Of a DNA stretch of 64,000 nt, positions 16,900 to 26,226 are shown piece after piece; positions within the stretch are counted from its first letter, which is position 1, and each line of letters begins with the position of its first letter. The stretch is from NCBI RefSeq assembly GCF_900230185.1, contig NZ_OCSR01000001.1:5084001-5148000 (forward strand), written 5' to 3'. The notes under the pieces are model-generated. The model ran no database searches, was not told the DNA's origin, and was given only the letters and a program-made list of their open reading frames with translations. Made by a program: the position numbers and the translations under genes. Source of the DNA: Burkholderia sp. OK233. GTDB taxonomy: Bacteria; Pseudomonadota; Gammaproteobacteria; Burkholderiales; Burkholderiaceae.

Positions 16900-17913
16900 T
16901 CAAGAAGTGGCTGGTCTGGACCTTCGCGGCTCGTCCTGGGCCGACCCGATCACCAGGCCCACCTCCGCCAGCAAACGCCGCAGTCCCAGCTTCGGATAAT
17001 TGCGGTCGACAGCCCGCACATCGGCACGCGTCTCCTCGATGATCCAGTCGCGCACATCCGCTGCAACCGGCCGCAACGGCCGATTCTCCGGCCACACCAG
17101 ACAGCAGCGCCGGTTCGTCACGATCAGTTCCTCCTCGGCCGGGAGCAGCGCGCCCTCGAGAAGCCAATGCGACACCACGTTGAGCCAGCCGAGCGCGACC
17201 CCCTGCCCCAGCAGCGCCGCCTGCACGACGATGGCGTAGTCGTTGAAGCTCAGCATGCTCGCTACGTGCCGCCCGTGTGCCGCGAACGTGGCGAACCGTT
17301 CATGCCAGCCACGTTCGCCGTCGTCCATGACGATCACGGTGTCGCCGTGCTCGCGGCCCGTCTGCGTCGCGGCCGTCTCGTGATAGCGCCGGTTGCACAC
17401 CGGCAGTAGCGTCTCCGGCATCACGAGCACACTGTTCTCGCCGATCTCGTCCTCGCGCAAAAAGCGCATGCCGAGATCGACATCGACGAGCGGGCCGCCG
17501 ATTCGCCCCGAGATCAGCTGAAACCGCAAATCGACATTCGGAAACGCCTGGTTCAGCCGGCTCATGCGCGGCATCAGCCAGTGTGTCGTGAACGCGGTGG
17601 ACACCGACAGCGTGACGGACTCAATTCCAGTCGCACGCGCCTCGATCTCACGTATCGCACCTTCTATGCCATTGAAGCCTTCCGAGATCTTCCGGTAGAG
17701 GATTTTGCCGTTCTCAGTCAGCTCGATCCCACCACGCACGCGCTCGAAAAGGCGCACGCCGAGATGGTCTTCCATGCGCGCCAGCATGCGGCTCACCGCG
17801 GGCTGACTCACATATAACTCCTGCGCCGCGCGCGTGAAGTTGCCACAGCGCGCGGCGGCTTCGAACACGAACAGCGCATTGGCGCTCGGCAGTTTTTTAC
17901 GAAGATTAGGCAT
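16900..17913 (-). CDS. LysR-family transcriptional regulator (GcvA-like)
   Basis: 337 residues. HTH: ANALFVFEAAARCGNFTRAA, LYVSQPAVSRMLARMEDHLG, LFERVRGGIELTENG. The effector domain contains LSVSTAFTTHWLMPRMSRLN, a GcvA-type signature, and ALLGQGVALGWLNV. The ATG at 17913 is divergent from the PotA-like ATPase gene with a ~100-bp shared promoter region, so it probably regulates the polyamine-type import operon at 18-24 kb. The C-terminal ~35 residues after RDWIIEE extend slightly beyond the usual domain. Confidence 0.9.
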   Translation of the reverse strand: MPNLRKKLPSANALFVFEAAARCGNFTRAAQELYVSQPAVSRMLARMEDHLGVRLFERVRGGIELTENGKILYRKISEGFNGIEGAIREIEARATGIESVTLSVSTAFTTHWLMPRMSRLNQAFPNVDLRFQLISGRIGGPLVDVDLGMRFLREDEIGENSVLVMPETLLPVCNRRYHETAATQTGREHGDTVIVMDDGERGWHERFATFAAHGRHVASMLSFNDYAIVVQAALLGQGVALGWLNVVSHWLLEGALLPAEEELIVTNRRCCLVWPENRPLRPVAADVRDWIIEETRADVRAVDRNYPKLGLRRLLAEVGLVIGSAQDEPRRSRPATS

Positions 17914-18014
17914 GACCTGATGTTATGCCTTATCCAACAATTTGGGAATTGCAGCCAATAATGACGCGGCCTATATTTTCCCTAACGCAGGCCTCTACAG
18001 CGAGACAGGACGCA

Positions 18015-19091
18015 ATGGACGCACGAGCGAAAACAGGTGTTTCGATCCGATCGGCAGCGAAACGTTATGGCCCGGTCGTGGCCCTCGACGACGTATCGCT
18101 CGACATCGCCCCCGGCGAATTCGTCTCGCTGCTCGGTCCGTCAGGGTCGGGCAAGACCACCCTGCTCGGCATCCTCGGCGGCTTCGTGCAGCCGAGTTCA
18201 GGTGCGGTCTGGGTCGGCGAGCGCGACATTACATTTGCGCCGCCGCACAAACGGGACATCGGCATCGTCTTTCAGAACTACGCGCTCTTTCCGCACATGA
18301 GCGTCGGCGAGAACGTGGCGTTTCCGCTGCGCGCGCGCCGTCAGCCCAAAGCGACGTGGGCGAAGAAGGTCGCCGATGCGCTCGCGATGGTCGAACTCTC
18401 GGGCTACGAGAGCCGCGGCATCGGTCAACTATCCGGCGGCCAGCGCCAGCGGGTGGCGCTCGCCCGCGCGATGGTCTTCGAGCCGCAACTGATCCTGATG
18501 GACGAGCCGCTCTCCGCGCTCGACAAGCAACTGCGCGAAACCATGCAGATCGAGCTGCGGCGGCTGCATCGCAAGCTCGGCGCGACGATCGTCTATGTGA
18601 CGCACGATCAGCGCGAGGCGCTCACCATGAGCGACCGCGTGGCCGTCCTGAAGAACGGCCGGCTCGTGCAGATCGACACGCCTGAACGGCTCTACGACCG
18701 TCCGTGCGACGCGTTCGTGGCGAGCTTCATTGGTGAGGCAACGCTGCTCGCCGTGACGCGCGCCGGCGACGATGCCGTGCGTCTCGGCGATACGGTTCTG
18801 CGCACCGCGCATCCGCTGCCGCGCGGCGACAAGCTGCTGCTCGCGGTGCAGACCGAAAAGCTCGTAATCGACGGCGGCGATCGGCGCGACGGCGTGAATC
18901 GTCTGTCGTGCCACGTCACCGAGGTGCTGTACCAGGGCGAAAGCCTGCGCGTGTTCGCCACGCTCGCCGACGGCACCGCCATCAGCCTCAGGCAGCCCGG
19001 CGGCCACGACGCGCGCCGGCGCATCCCGGAACCGGGCGCGCCCATGAGCGTCGTTCTTGATCCGCAGGACACGATCGTCGTGCCGGCCTGA
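18015..19091 (+). CDS. ABC transporter ATP-binding protein, polyamine/PotA type
   Basis: 358 residues from ATG 18015 (AGGA just upstream); ATGs at 17925 and 17961 would intrude on the promoter shared with the divergent LysR. Walker A GPSGSGKTT, Q-loop FQNYALFPHMSV, signature LSGGQRQRVALARA, Walker B ILMDEPLSALD and switch VTHDQREALTMSD are all intact. The C-terminal ~110 residues form a TOBE domain, as in PotA/FbpC. It powers import together with the permeases at 21222 and 22127 and probably the binding protein at 26227-27285. First gene of the rightward operon. Confidence 0.92.
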   Translation: MDARAKTGVSIRSAAKRYGPVVALDDVSLDIAPGEFVSLLGPSGSGKTTLLGILGGFVQPSSGAVWVGERDITFAPPHKRDIGIVFQNYALFPHMSVGENVAFPLRARRQPKATWAKKVADALAMVELSGYESRGIGQLSGGQRQRVALARAMVFEPQLILMDEPLSALDKQLRETMQIELRRLHRKLGATIVYVTHDQREALTMSDRVAVLKNGRLVQIDTPERLYDRPCDAFVASFIGEATLLAVTRAGDDAVRLGDTVLRTAHPLPRGDKLLLAVQTEKLVIDGGDRRDGVNRLSCHVTEVLYQGESLRVFATLADGTAISLRQPGGHDARRRIPEPGAPMSVVLDPQDTIVVPA

Positions 19092-19169
19092 TCCCACTCA
19101 TTTTTCAGCCGCCCACGCTTGGGGCACTCCCTCTCCCGTTTTCACAGCAAATTGCAAAAGGATGATTTC

Positions 19170-19883
19170 ATGAAGCTCACCGATTTCAAGGTCCTGACGT
19201 TCGACGTCGTCGGCACACTCATCGACTTCGAGCGCGGCGTGCTCGCCTCCGTGCGGCGCCTCGGCGGCCCGGCAGCCAAGGACCTGACCGACGACCAGAT
19301 CTTCGAGCCGTACATGCGCGGCCGTGCGACCCATCCGGGCCGCTCGAGCCACGAAATGGCGAACGTCTACCTGTCGCTGGCGAAAGAACTCGGTCTGCCC
19401 GACGACGCGCAATCAGCTGCCGCCTTCCAGCGCGACGTGCTCGAATGGCCCGCCTTCGCGGATTCGGTCGCCGCGCTCAAGCGTCTGCGCAAACACTTCC
19501 GCCTGGTTGCCATGACCAATGCGGACCGCGTCGCACTGTCGGCCTACGCGCACACGCTCGGCGACCCGTTCGACGACTCGGTCTGCTGCGACGAAACCGG
19601 CGTCGCCAAGCCCGATCCGCAATTCTTCGCATACAACCGCGGCCGTCAGGCGGCATTCGGCTACAAGTTCGGCGAGATCCTGCACACCGCGCAAAGCCAG
19701 TACCACGACATCGGCGTCGCCACGGAACTCGGCTATGCGACCTGCTGGATCGAGCGCCGTCAGGGCAAGAGCGGCTTCGGCGCGACGCCGGTGCCCGGGG
19801 CCGTCACGACGCCGACGTTCACGTTCCCGACGCTCGCCGCGCTCGCGGACGCCGTCGAAGCCGAAGCGCGTCTCGCCGCCTGA
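19170..19883 (+). CDS. HAD-superfamily hydrolase, haloacid dehalogenase type II-like
   Basis: 237 residues from ATG 19170, preceded by AAGGA. HAD motifs: nucleophile Asp in LTFDVVGTLIDFE, motif II MTNAD, Lys in GVAKPDPQFF, and acidic motif in the YHDIGVATELGYATCWIERR segment. It fits L-2-haloacid dehalogenase-type HADs (hydrolysis of a C-halogen bond) or a related phosphatase; the usual Tyr of the DVYGT motif is Val here. It is embedded between the ATPase and FAD oxidase genes of an importer operon, so its substrate is likely a metabolite of the imported compound. A phosphonatase is less likely because the PhnX signature is absent. Confidence 0.8.
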   Translation: MKLTDFKVLTFDVVGTLIDFERGVLASVRRLGGPAAKDLTDDQIFEPYMRGRATHPGRSSHEMANVYLSLAKELGLPDDAQSAAAFQRDVLEWPAFADSVAALKRLRKHFRLVAMTNADRVALSAYAHTLGDPFDDSVCCDETGVAKPDPQFFAYNRGRQAAFGYKFGEILHTAQSQYHDIGVATELGYATCWIERRQGKSGFGATPVPGAVTTPTFTFPTLAALADAVEAEARLAA

Positions 19884-19887
19884 GCCG

Positions 19888-21225
19888 ATGCTCGCGCCGA
19901 CGGCACGCCCCTCGTCCCTGCCCGACTCGCTCTGGCAAGCGCTTGCTGCCGCATCGCCCGATGCGGGTGCGGCAGTTAGTGTTGGCGCGCTGCTCGCGCG
20001 CGATCTCGACGTCGAAGTCGCGGTGATCGGCGCGGGCTACTCGGGTCTCGCCGCAGCCTATGCGCTGCAAAAACGCGGCGTCGGTTGCGCCGTACTCGAC
20101 GCGAACCTGGTTGGATGGGGCGCGAGCGGGCGCAATGGCGGCGTGGTGTCGTCGAAATTCAGGCTGTCGTTTCCCACGATCGACCAGTTGCACGGTCTCG
20201 ATACCGCGAAGCGCATGCACCGGCTCGCGCATGAAGGCGTGCGGGTGGTCGAATCGCTGGTCGATGAGTTCGGGCTCACGCTGGCCCGCTTCGAGCATAC
20301 GGGCAGCCTGCGCTGCGCGCACACCGAGCGCGCGCTCGCGGCGATCTGCGCCGAAGCCGACTGGGTGCGCACGCAGCTCGGCGATACGTCGATGACCGTG
20401 CTATCGCGCGCCGAAGTGGACCGCGAGACGGGGTCGAAGGGTTTTGTCGGCGGTGTGCTGAGCGCCGACGCCGGCACGATCCTGCCGCTCGAATACGTGC
20501 GCGGACTCGCGCGCGGCATGACGCTGCGCGGCGTGCCGATTTATGAATCGACGCCGGTACTGCAGATGCACCGCGCGCCCGGCGATACGCACGTGACGTT
20601 GCGCACGCCAGGCGGTACGGTGCGCGCGAAGCAGGTGATCGTCGCGACCAATGCCTATTCGGACCTCACGCCGGCCACCTCGCCGTATCAGCGCGAACTC
20701 GTGCCGTTCCGCAGCGCGATGATCGCCACCGAGCGCCTGCCCGCCGATCTCGCCGCACGCCTGATGGTCGAACGCCGCAGCTACACGGAAACGCGGCGCA
20801 TGATGAAGTGGTTCCGCAAGGTGGATGGCCGTATGCTGTTCGGCGGCCGCGACGCGTTCGGCAAGGAAGGCCAGACGACCGGCTTCGATGGGCTGCAGCG
20901 GGCGATGGTCGCGCTCTTTCCCGATCTCGCGGACGTGCGCGTGGCGTATCGCTGGTCGGGCTATGTCGGCATGACGTTCAATTCGCTGCCCCATGTCGGG
21001 CGCAGCGACGATGCCACGACCTTCTGTCAGGGGTATAACGGAGCAGGTGTCGCGATGGCCAGCTTGCTCGGACAGCATGCCGCCGCGCTCGCCCTCGGCG
21101 AGACGCCTGAGCTTTCGCTGCTCGGCGCACCTGGTCTGCGGCCTGTGCCTTTTCATTCGCTGCGCGCGCCGGGTGTGAGGCTCGTCGCCGCGTGGTATCA
21201 GTTTCTCGACGCCGTAGGTGCATGA
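19888..21225 (+). CDS. FAD-dependent amine/amino-acid oxidoreductase (DAO family)
   Basis: 445 residues from ATG 19888, four bases after the HAD stop. The FAD-binding motif is VEVAVIGAGYSGLAAAYAL, followed by WGASGRNGG, the cofactor-contact segment of glycine-oxidase/PuuB-type proteins. QVIVATNAYSDL and GYNGAGVAMASLLG toward the end complete the family. It should oxidise a secondary or primary amine (an amino acid, N-alkyl amine or glutamylated polyamine) to an imine/aldehyde. The aldehyde dehydrogenase at 22944 would take the product. Its stop overlaps the permease start (ATGATGA). Confidence 0.87.
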   Translation: MLAPTARPSSLPDSLWQALAAASPDAGAAVSVGALLARDLDVEVAVIGAGYSGLAAAYALQKRGVGCAVLDANLVGWGASGRNGGVVSSKFRLSFPTIDQLHGLDTAKRMHRLAHEGVRVVESLVDEFGLTLARFEHTGSLRCAHTERALAAICAEADWVRTQLGDTSMTVLSRAEVDRETGSKGFVGGVLSADAGTILPLEYVRGLARGMTLRGVPIYESTPVLQMHRAPGDTHVTLRTPGGTVRAKQVIVATNAYSDLTPATSPYQRELVPFRSAMIATERLPADLAARLMVERRSYTETRRMMKWFRKVDGRMLFGGRDAFGKEGQTTGFDGLQRAMVALFPDLADVRVAYRWSGYVGMTFNSLPHVGRSDDATTFCQGYNGAGVAMASLLGQHAAALALGETPELSLLGAPGLRPVPFHSLRAPGVRLVAAWYQFLDAVGA

Positions 21226-22130
21226 TGACGACCGCCAAACGGATGCTCCGAGGACCCACATTGATGCAGGCCACCGAGTCCGATCCTGCCACGCGCTACC
21301 AGCGGCGCGAAGATCGCACGATGCTTCTCCTGATGGCGCCGGCGCTCCTCGTGATCGTCGTGCTGCTCGTCGTGCCGCTCGCCTGGCTGTCGTGGCAGTC
21401 GATCTATCACGACGGCTTCACGCTCGAGAACTACCGGCGCATGTTCTCGGGCGCCTACCTCGAAACCTTCCTGCTCACGTTCAAACTAAGCATCATCGTG
21501 ACCGTCATCACGCTGGTGCTCGGCTATCCGGTGGCCTACTTCGCGGCCTCGCTGTCACCGAAGCTGAGCGCGCTCGTCCTCGGCATGGTCATCCTGCCGT
21601 TCTGGACCAGCGTGCTGGTGCGCACTTACGCGTGGCTCGTGTTGCTGCAGCGCACGGGCCTCGTCAACAAGGCCTTGATCGCCTCGGGGCTGATCGACCG
21701 GCCGGTGCAGCTCGCCTATAACCAGTTCGGCACGATCATCGCCATGGTTCATATCCTGCTGCCGTTCATGGTGCTGCCGCTGTATTCGGCCATGCAGAAA
21801 ATCCCGCCGAATCTCTCGCAGGCGGGCGCGAGTCTCGGCGGCTCGCCGCTGCATGTGTTCATGCGCGTGTTCCTGCCGCTTTCGATGAGCGGCGTGTTCG
21901 CCGGTGTCACCCTCGTGTTCGTGCTGTGCCTCGGTTTCTACATCACGCCCGAGTTGATGGGCGGCGGCAAGTCGATCATGGTGTCGATGGTGGTGAGCCG
22001 CAACGTCGAGATCTATAACAGCTGGGGCGCGGCGAGCGCGGTGAGCGTCGTGCTGCTGATCTGCGTGTTCGCGATTTTCTACGCCGCGAGCCGCGTGGTG
22101 CCACTCGAAAAGACCCTGGGCGCGAAATGA
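21222..22130 (+). CDS. ABC transporter permease, PotB type
   Basis: 302 residues from ATG 21222, overlapping the upstream stop; ATG 21264 is an alternative. About six transmembrane segments are visible: LLLMAPALLVIVVLLVVPLA, ETFLLTFKLSIIVTVITLVL, LVLGMVILPFWTSVLVRTYA and others. The cytoplasmic EAA-like loop contains SQAGASLGGSPLHVFMRVFLP. Import of a polyamine, opine or related cation is typical. It overlaps the PotC-type gene by ATGA. Confidence 0.9.
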   Translation: MMTTAKRMLRGPTLMQATESDPATRYQRREDRTMLLLMAPALLVIVVLLVVPLAWLSWQSIYHDGFTLENYRRMFSGAYLETFLLTFKLSIIVTVITLVLGYPVAYFAASLSPKLSALVLGMVILPFWTSVLVRTYAWLVLLQRTGLVNKALIASGLIDRPVQLAYNQFGTIIAMVHILLPFMVLPLYSAMQKIPPNLSQAGASLGGSPLHVFMRVFLPLSMSGVFAGVTLVFVLCLGFYITPELMGGGKSIMVSMVVSRNVEIYNSWGAASAVSVVLLICVFAIFYAASRVVPLEKTLGAK

Positions 22131-22921
22131 CAAAGCTCTCGTTCGGACGGATCGTCCTCGGCGCGGCGGTCGTGCTGATCCTCCTGTTCCTCATGGTGCC
22201 GGTGCTGATCGTCGTGCCGCTGTCGTTCTCCGACACGCGCTTCATGACCTTCCCCCCGCCCGCCTATTCGCTGCGCTGGTATCACTCGTTCTTCGACAAC
22301 CCCGCGTGGATCGACGCCGCGCGCACCACGTTGACCGCCTCGACCTGCGCCGCACTGCTCGCGACGCCGCTCGGCGTGTGCGCCGCCTATGCGATCCAGA
22401 ACGGCACGCATTGGATCATGCGCTATCTGCGCACGCTGCTGATGCTGCCGTTGATGGTGCCGATCATCATCGTCGCGGTGGGCGTGTTTTTCGTCTACTC
22501 GCAGGCCGGCTATGTGAATACCCTCGGCGGGCTGATTCTCGCGGATACGATGCTCGGGCTGCCGTATGTGCTGATCTCGGTCGGCGCCGATCTTCGCACC
22601 TTCGACCGCACTCAGGAGATGGTCGCCCGCAGCCTCGGCATGAATCGCTTTCGCAGCTTCATGACCGTGACGCTGCCACAGATCAAGGCGAGCGTGATCT
22701 CCGGCGCCGTGTTCGTGTTCATTCAGGCGCTCGACGAAACGGTGGTCGCACTCTTCGTGTCGGGCGGCTCTAACCAGACGCTGACGCGCCGCATGTTCGT
22801 CACGCTGCGTGACGAGATCGATCCGACCATCGCCGCGATCAGCACGATGCTCACGGCGCTGACGCTGTGCCTCGTGATGATCGTCGTGGTGAGCCGCCGC
22901 TCCGGCGCGGCGCGAGCCTGA
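22127..22921 (+). CDS. ABC transporter permease, PotC type
   Basis: 264 residues with about six hydrophobic helices (AAVVLILLFLMVPVLIVVPL, TLLMLPLMVPIIIVAVGVFF and others) and the EAA loop around EMVARSLGMNRFRSFMTVTLP. It pairs with the PotB-type permease; the ATGA overlap and shared operon support one heterodimeric channel. The aldehyde dehydrogenase follows after 22 bp. Confidence 0.9.
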   Translation: MTKLSFGRIVLGAAVVLILLFLMVPVLIVVPLSFSDTRFMTFPPPAYSLRWYHSFFDNPAWIDAARTTLTASTCAALLATPLGVCAAYAIQNGTHWIMRYLRTLLMLPLMVPIIIVAVGVFFVYSQAGYVNTLGGLILADTMLGLPYVLISVGADLRTFDRTQEMVARSLGMNRFRSFMTVTLPQIKASVISGAVFVFIQALDETVVALFVSGGSNQTLTRRMFVTLRDEIDPTIAAISTMLTALTLCLVMIVVVSRRSGAARA

Positions 22922-22943
22922 ACTCCTCCTACCCACCTCTCCC

Positions 22944-24371
22944 ATGATCAATGCACTGAAGTTCTATATCGACGGCGCGTGGGTCGAGCCGTTGGGCACG
23001 GCCCGCCTGCCCGTCATCGATCCCTGCACCGAAGAAGCGTTCGCCGAAGTGGCAATGGGCACACCCGCCGATATCGATCGTGCGGTCGCTGCGGCAAAAC
23101 GCGCATTCACGTCGTTCTCGCAGACCACGCCCGCGGAGCGTCTCGCGCTGATCCGCCGCATTCTCGAGGTTTTTCTCGAACGTCATGACGAGATGGGCGA
23201 CACGATCTCGCGTGAACTGGGCGCGCCGCGCGCGATGGCGCACGCGTGGCAAGCGGGGATCGGACGGCGGCATCTCGACGAATTGATCCGCACGTGCGAA
23301 ACCTTCGCGTGGCAACGCAAAAAAGGCACCACGCTCATTAATCACGAACCCGTGGGCGTCGTCGCACTGATCACGCCGTGGAACTGGCCGATCAATCAGA
23401 TCGTCTGCAAGGCAGCGCCCGCCATCGCGGCCGGCTGCACGATGGTGCTGAAGCCCAGCGAAGTGACGCCGCTTAACGCGCTGCTGTTCGCGGAGATCCT
23501 GGACGCCGCGGGCGTGCCGCCGGGGGTCTTCAACCTCGTGAACGGCGATGGACCGACCGTCGGTGCGGCGCTTGCAGCGCATCCCGATGTCGACATGGTG
23601 TCGTTCACCGGCTCGACGCGCGCGGGCATCGAGATCGCGAAGCTCGCGGCGCCGACCGTCAAGCGCGTGCATCAGGAGTTGGGTGGCAAGTCGGCCAACA
23701 TCCTGCTGGACGACGTCGACTTTGAAGCTGCTGTGACGGCGGGCGTCAACTCGTGCTTCAACAACAGCGGCCAGTCGTGCAACGCACCGACGCGCATGCT
23801 GGTACCCGAGGCGCGCCATGACGAGGCGGTGGCGATCGCCCGGCGGGCGGCAGAAGCCCATCGCGTCGGCCCTGCAGACCACGAGCGCACGACCATGGGG
23901 CCGGTTGTCAGCAGCGTGCAGTTCGAGCGCGTGGAACGGCTGATCGCGGCTGGCATCGACGAGGGCGCGCAAGTCGTGGCCGGTGGTCTCGGTCGTCCGC
24001 ATGGTCTCGAGCGTGGCTATTACGTGCAACCTACTGTGTTCGCGAACGTGCGTCCGTCCATGACGATCGCGCGCGAAGAGATCTTCGGACCCGTGCTCGC
24101 CATCATGCCGTATCGCGACGAAGACGATGCGATCGCGATTGCGAACGACAGTCCCTTCGGCCTCGCTGCCTATGTGCAATCCGCCGATCACGAGCGCGCG
24201 CGGCGCGTAGCGTTCAGGTTGCGTGCGGGCAGCGTGTACCTGAACTACCCGTCGTGGGACGCCGGCTCGCCTTTCGGCGGCTACAAGCAGTCGGGCAACG
24301 GGCGCGAATACGCCGAGTGGGGGCTCGAGGCGTTTCTCGAGGTGAAAGGCATCGTGGGGTATGGGGACTGA
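22944..24371 (+). CDS. Aldehyde dehydrogenase family protein
   Basis: 475 residues. Catalytic features are intact: ITPWNWPINQ (catalytic Asn), FTGSTRAG cofactor loop, VHQELGGKSANILLDD (general-base Glu) and NNSGQSCNAPTRM (nucleophilic Cys). EEIFGPVLAIMPY and PFGGYKQSGNGRE are standard C-terminal motifs. It oxidises an aldehyde to an acid with NAD(P)+. Placed at the end of the importer/FAD-oxidase operon, it would finish the conversion of an amine to an acid. Substrate unknown. Confidence 0.92.
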   Translation: MINALKFYIDGAWVEPLGTARLPVIDPCTEEAFAEVAMGTPADIDRAVAAAKRAFTSFSQTTPAERLALIRRILEVFLERHDEMGDTISRELGAPRAMAHAWQAGIGRRHLDELIRTCETFAWQRKKGTTLINHEPVGVVALITPWNWPINQIVCKAAPAIAAGCTMVLKPSEVTPLNALLFAEILDAAGVPPGVFNLVNGDGPTVGAALAAHPDVDMVSFTGSTRAGIEIAKLAAPTVKRVHQELGGKSANILLDDVDFEAAVTAGVNSCFNNSGQSCNAPTRMLVPEARHDEAVAIARRAAEAHRVGPADHERTTMGPVVSSVQFERVERLIAAGIDEGAQVVAGGLGRPHGLERGYYVQPTVFANVRPSMTIAREEIFGPVLAIMPYRDEDDAIAIANDSPFGLAAYVQSADHERARRVAFRLRAGSVYLNYPSWDAGSPFGGYKQSGNGREYAEWGLEAFLEVKGIVGYGD

Positions 24372-24388
24372 GGGCAACTGAGCGCCGC

Positions 24389-24406
24389 GGCGGTTGACGA
24401 GCCGCC
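24389..24406. terminator. Weak hairpin between convergent aldehyde dehydrogenase and GMC genes
   Basis: GGCGG (24389-24393) can pair with CCGCC (24402-24406), followed by TTCGCTTTCTC. It sits in the 61-bp gap between two convergent genes. The stem is short, so this is tentative. Confidence 0.3.
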
Positions 24407-24432
24407 TTCGCTTTCTCAATCCGGCACGTCGC

Positions 24433-26130
24433 CTAGGCGCGGCCACGCAACATATCCGCGATGCGCTCCGCGATCATGATGGTCGGAATATTCGTGTTGG
24501 CGCACGGTATCGACGGCATCAGCGACGCATCGCACACGTAAAGCCCGTTCACGCCATACACGGCGCCACGCGCATCGCAGACAGCGAGCGGATCGGCGGC
24601 GGCGCCCATCCGGCAGGTTCCCGACGGATGCCAGGTGCCGCCCACCGAGCGCGTGACGAACCTCGTCAAAGCACGATCGTCGGCGAGCAGGTCTTTCAGC
24701 GTCACGCCCTGAGTGACCACGCGTCGCACAAGCCACGCGCGAAACGGACCCGCGATGTCCAGCAGCACGCTCAGCGTGCCGCGTTGCAACGCATTCCACG
24801 CACCCGGCACGGCGACACTCGCGACACGCGGCGAATAGCTCGAGGGCAGAAGCGTACTGCGATGCTTCGCCATCATCGGATCGGCGAGCGTTTCTGCGCC
24901 GAAGCGCAGCGCCCGCTTCAGGCGTTCGAGATCGCGAGCATCGGACAGCATGTTGAAATCGACAGCGGGCTCGCTATGCGGACTCGCCGACGTCAGCGTC
25001 ACCCGGCCGCGCGAGTACGACTTGTTCACCCAGAAGAAGATCGTGCCGAGCCGGTAGCCGACCGAATGCCAGCCCGAACGCGACAGGATCGCACCGTGCA
25101 TATCACCGGGCACGGTGCCGTGCATGCCTGACGAAAAGCGCACGATGGCCTGCTCGTGATGCTCGTCGGGCAATGGCGTGCGGGAGGCTCGCGGCAAAAC
25201 TGCGGAAACAGCGATCGATGGATGCTCCATCAGATTGCCGCCGACGCCTGCCCTATCCGCGCGCACTTCGATACCGAGCGCGACGAGCTCAGCGGCCGGT
25301 CCGATGCCGCTTCTCATCAGCAGCGCGGGACTGTGGATCGCGCCGGCGCAGACGATTACATGTGCGGCGCGCAGTTCTTTGCTGGCGCCATCCCTGCCCT
25401 CGCTACCCTCGCTGCTGACGATGCGCGCACCGACTGCGCGCGTGCCGTCGAACAGCACCCGCTCGACGAGCGTTCCTGTGCGGATCGTGAGATTCGGACG
25501 GGCGCGCACAGCGTCGTCGAGATAGCACACCGACGTCGGGATACGCTCGCCGGCCTCGCTCACTGCGATCGATCCGATGAACGTGCCGTCCGCCCACGCG
25601 CCGTTCTGATCGTCGCGCCGCACATGGCCACGCGCGGCGAGCGTGCCGAGCACCGCGCGCACGAAGGGTGAGATGCGTGCCCAGTTCGTGCGCTGGATGC
25701 GGACCGGGCCGCTCTTGCCATGCAGCTCGCCGTCGAAGTCGCAATCGGATTCGAGTTTGCGGAAGTACGGCAGGCAGGCGTTCCAGTTCCAGCCGTGGGC
25801 GCCGAGCGCGTGCCATTCGTCGTAATCGGCGGGCGCGCCGCGATTGGCCATCAGCGCATTGATCGCCGAGCCGCCGCCGAGCAGGCACGCCTGTTCGTAG
25901 CGTCGTGTCGTCGCCGACACGCTCATGCGCGCCTTCAGGCGCTGCCAGATGTTCGCCGTGTCGAGATAGGCGCGGCCGGGATACCGACTGCGCACGGCAG
26001 CAGGCATGTCCGTCTGCGAGATATTGCGGCCGGCCTCGACGAGACAGACGGTCTTGCCGGCGTCTTCGGACAGGCGCGCGGCGAGCACGCAGCCCGCCGA
26101 ACCGCCGCCGAGAATCAGATAGTCGATCAC
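24433..26130 (-). CDS. GMC-family FAD oxidoreductase (choline dehydrogenase-like)
   Basis: 565 residues. N-terminal FAD motif YLILGGGSAGCVLAARLSED, GMC signature 1 around ACLLGGGSAINALMANRG, signature 2 in CAGAIHSPALLMRSGIGPA, and C-terminal catalytic HPSGTCRMG with NIPTIMIAERIAD. It should oxidise an alcohol to an aldehyde using FAD and a membrane or quinone acceptor. Convergent with the aldehyde dehydrogenase and 96 bp downstream of the binding-protein gene, it may be co-transcribed with the latter. Together they would give an alcohol-aldehyde-acid route for the imported compound, which is inference. Confidence 0.9.
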   Translation of the reverse strand: MIDYLILGGGSAGCVLAARLSEDAGKTVCLVEAGRNISQTDMPAAVRSRYPGRAYLDTANIWQRLKARMSVSATTRRYEQACLLGGGSAINALMANRGAPADYDEWHALGAHGWNWNACLPYFRKLESDCDFDGELHGKSGPVRIQRTNWARISPFVRAVLGTLAARGHVRRDDQNGAWADGTFIGSIAVSEAGERIPTSVCYLDDAVRARPNLTIRTGTLVERVLFDGTRAVGARIVSSEGSEGRDGASKELRAAHVIVCAGAIHSPALLMRSGIGPAAELVALGIEVRADRAGVGGNLMEHPSIAVSAVLPRASRTPLPDEHHEQAIVRFSSGMHGTVPGDMHGAILSRSGWHSVGYRLGTIFFWVNKSYSRGRVTLTSASPHSEPAVDFNMLSDARDLERLKRALRFGAETLADPMMAKHRSTLLPSSYSPRVASVAVPGAWNALQRGTLSVLLDIAGPFRAWLVRRVVTQGVTLKDLLADDRALTRFVTRSVGGTWHPSGTCRMGAAADPLAVCDARGAVYGVNGLYVCDASLMPSIPCANTNIPTIMIAERIADMLRGRA

Positions 26131-26226
26131 GTTCGATGATTGCGCGGGCGTTGAAACGTGCGGAACGGGTGGGCAAAACGTGCGCGCGAGCTCGTGAACC
26201 CGCGCGCGTCGGGACCGGCCTGCGCC

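Noticed and set aside
19170..19883. Phosphonoacetaldehyde hydrolase (PhnX) reading of the HAD gene, making the region an aminophosphonate cluster
   Set aside because: Motif I reads FDVVGTLIDFE as in type II haloacid dehalogenases rather than the PhnX pattern, and no PhnW-type transaminase is present.
22929..24446. 505-codon leftward frame
   Set aside because: Antisense of the aldehyde dehydrogenase, whose catalytic residues are all present on the + strand.
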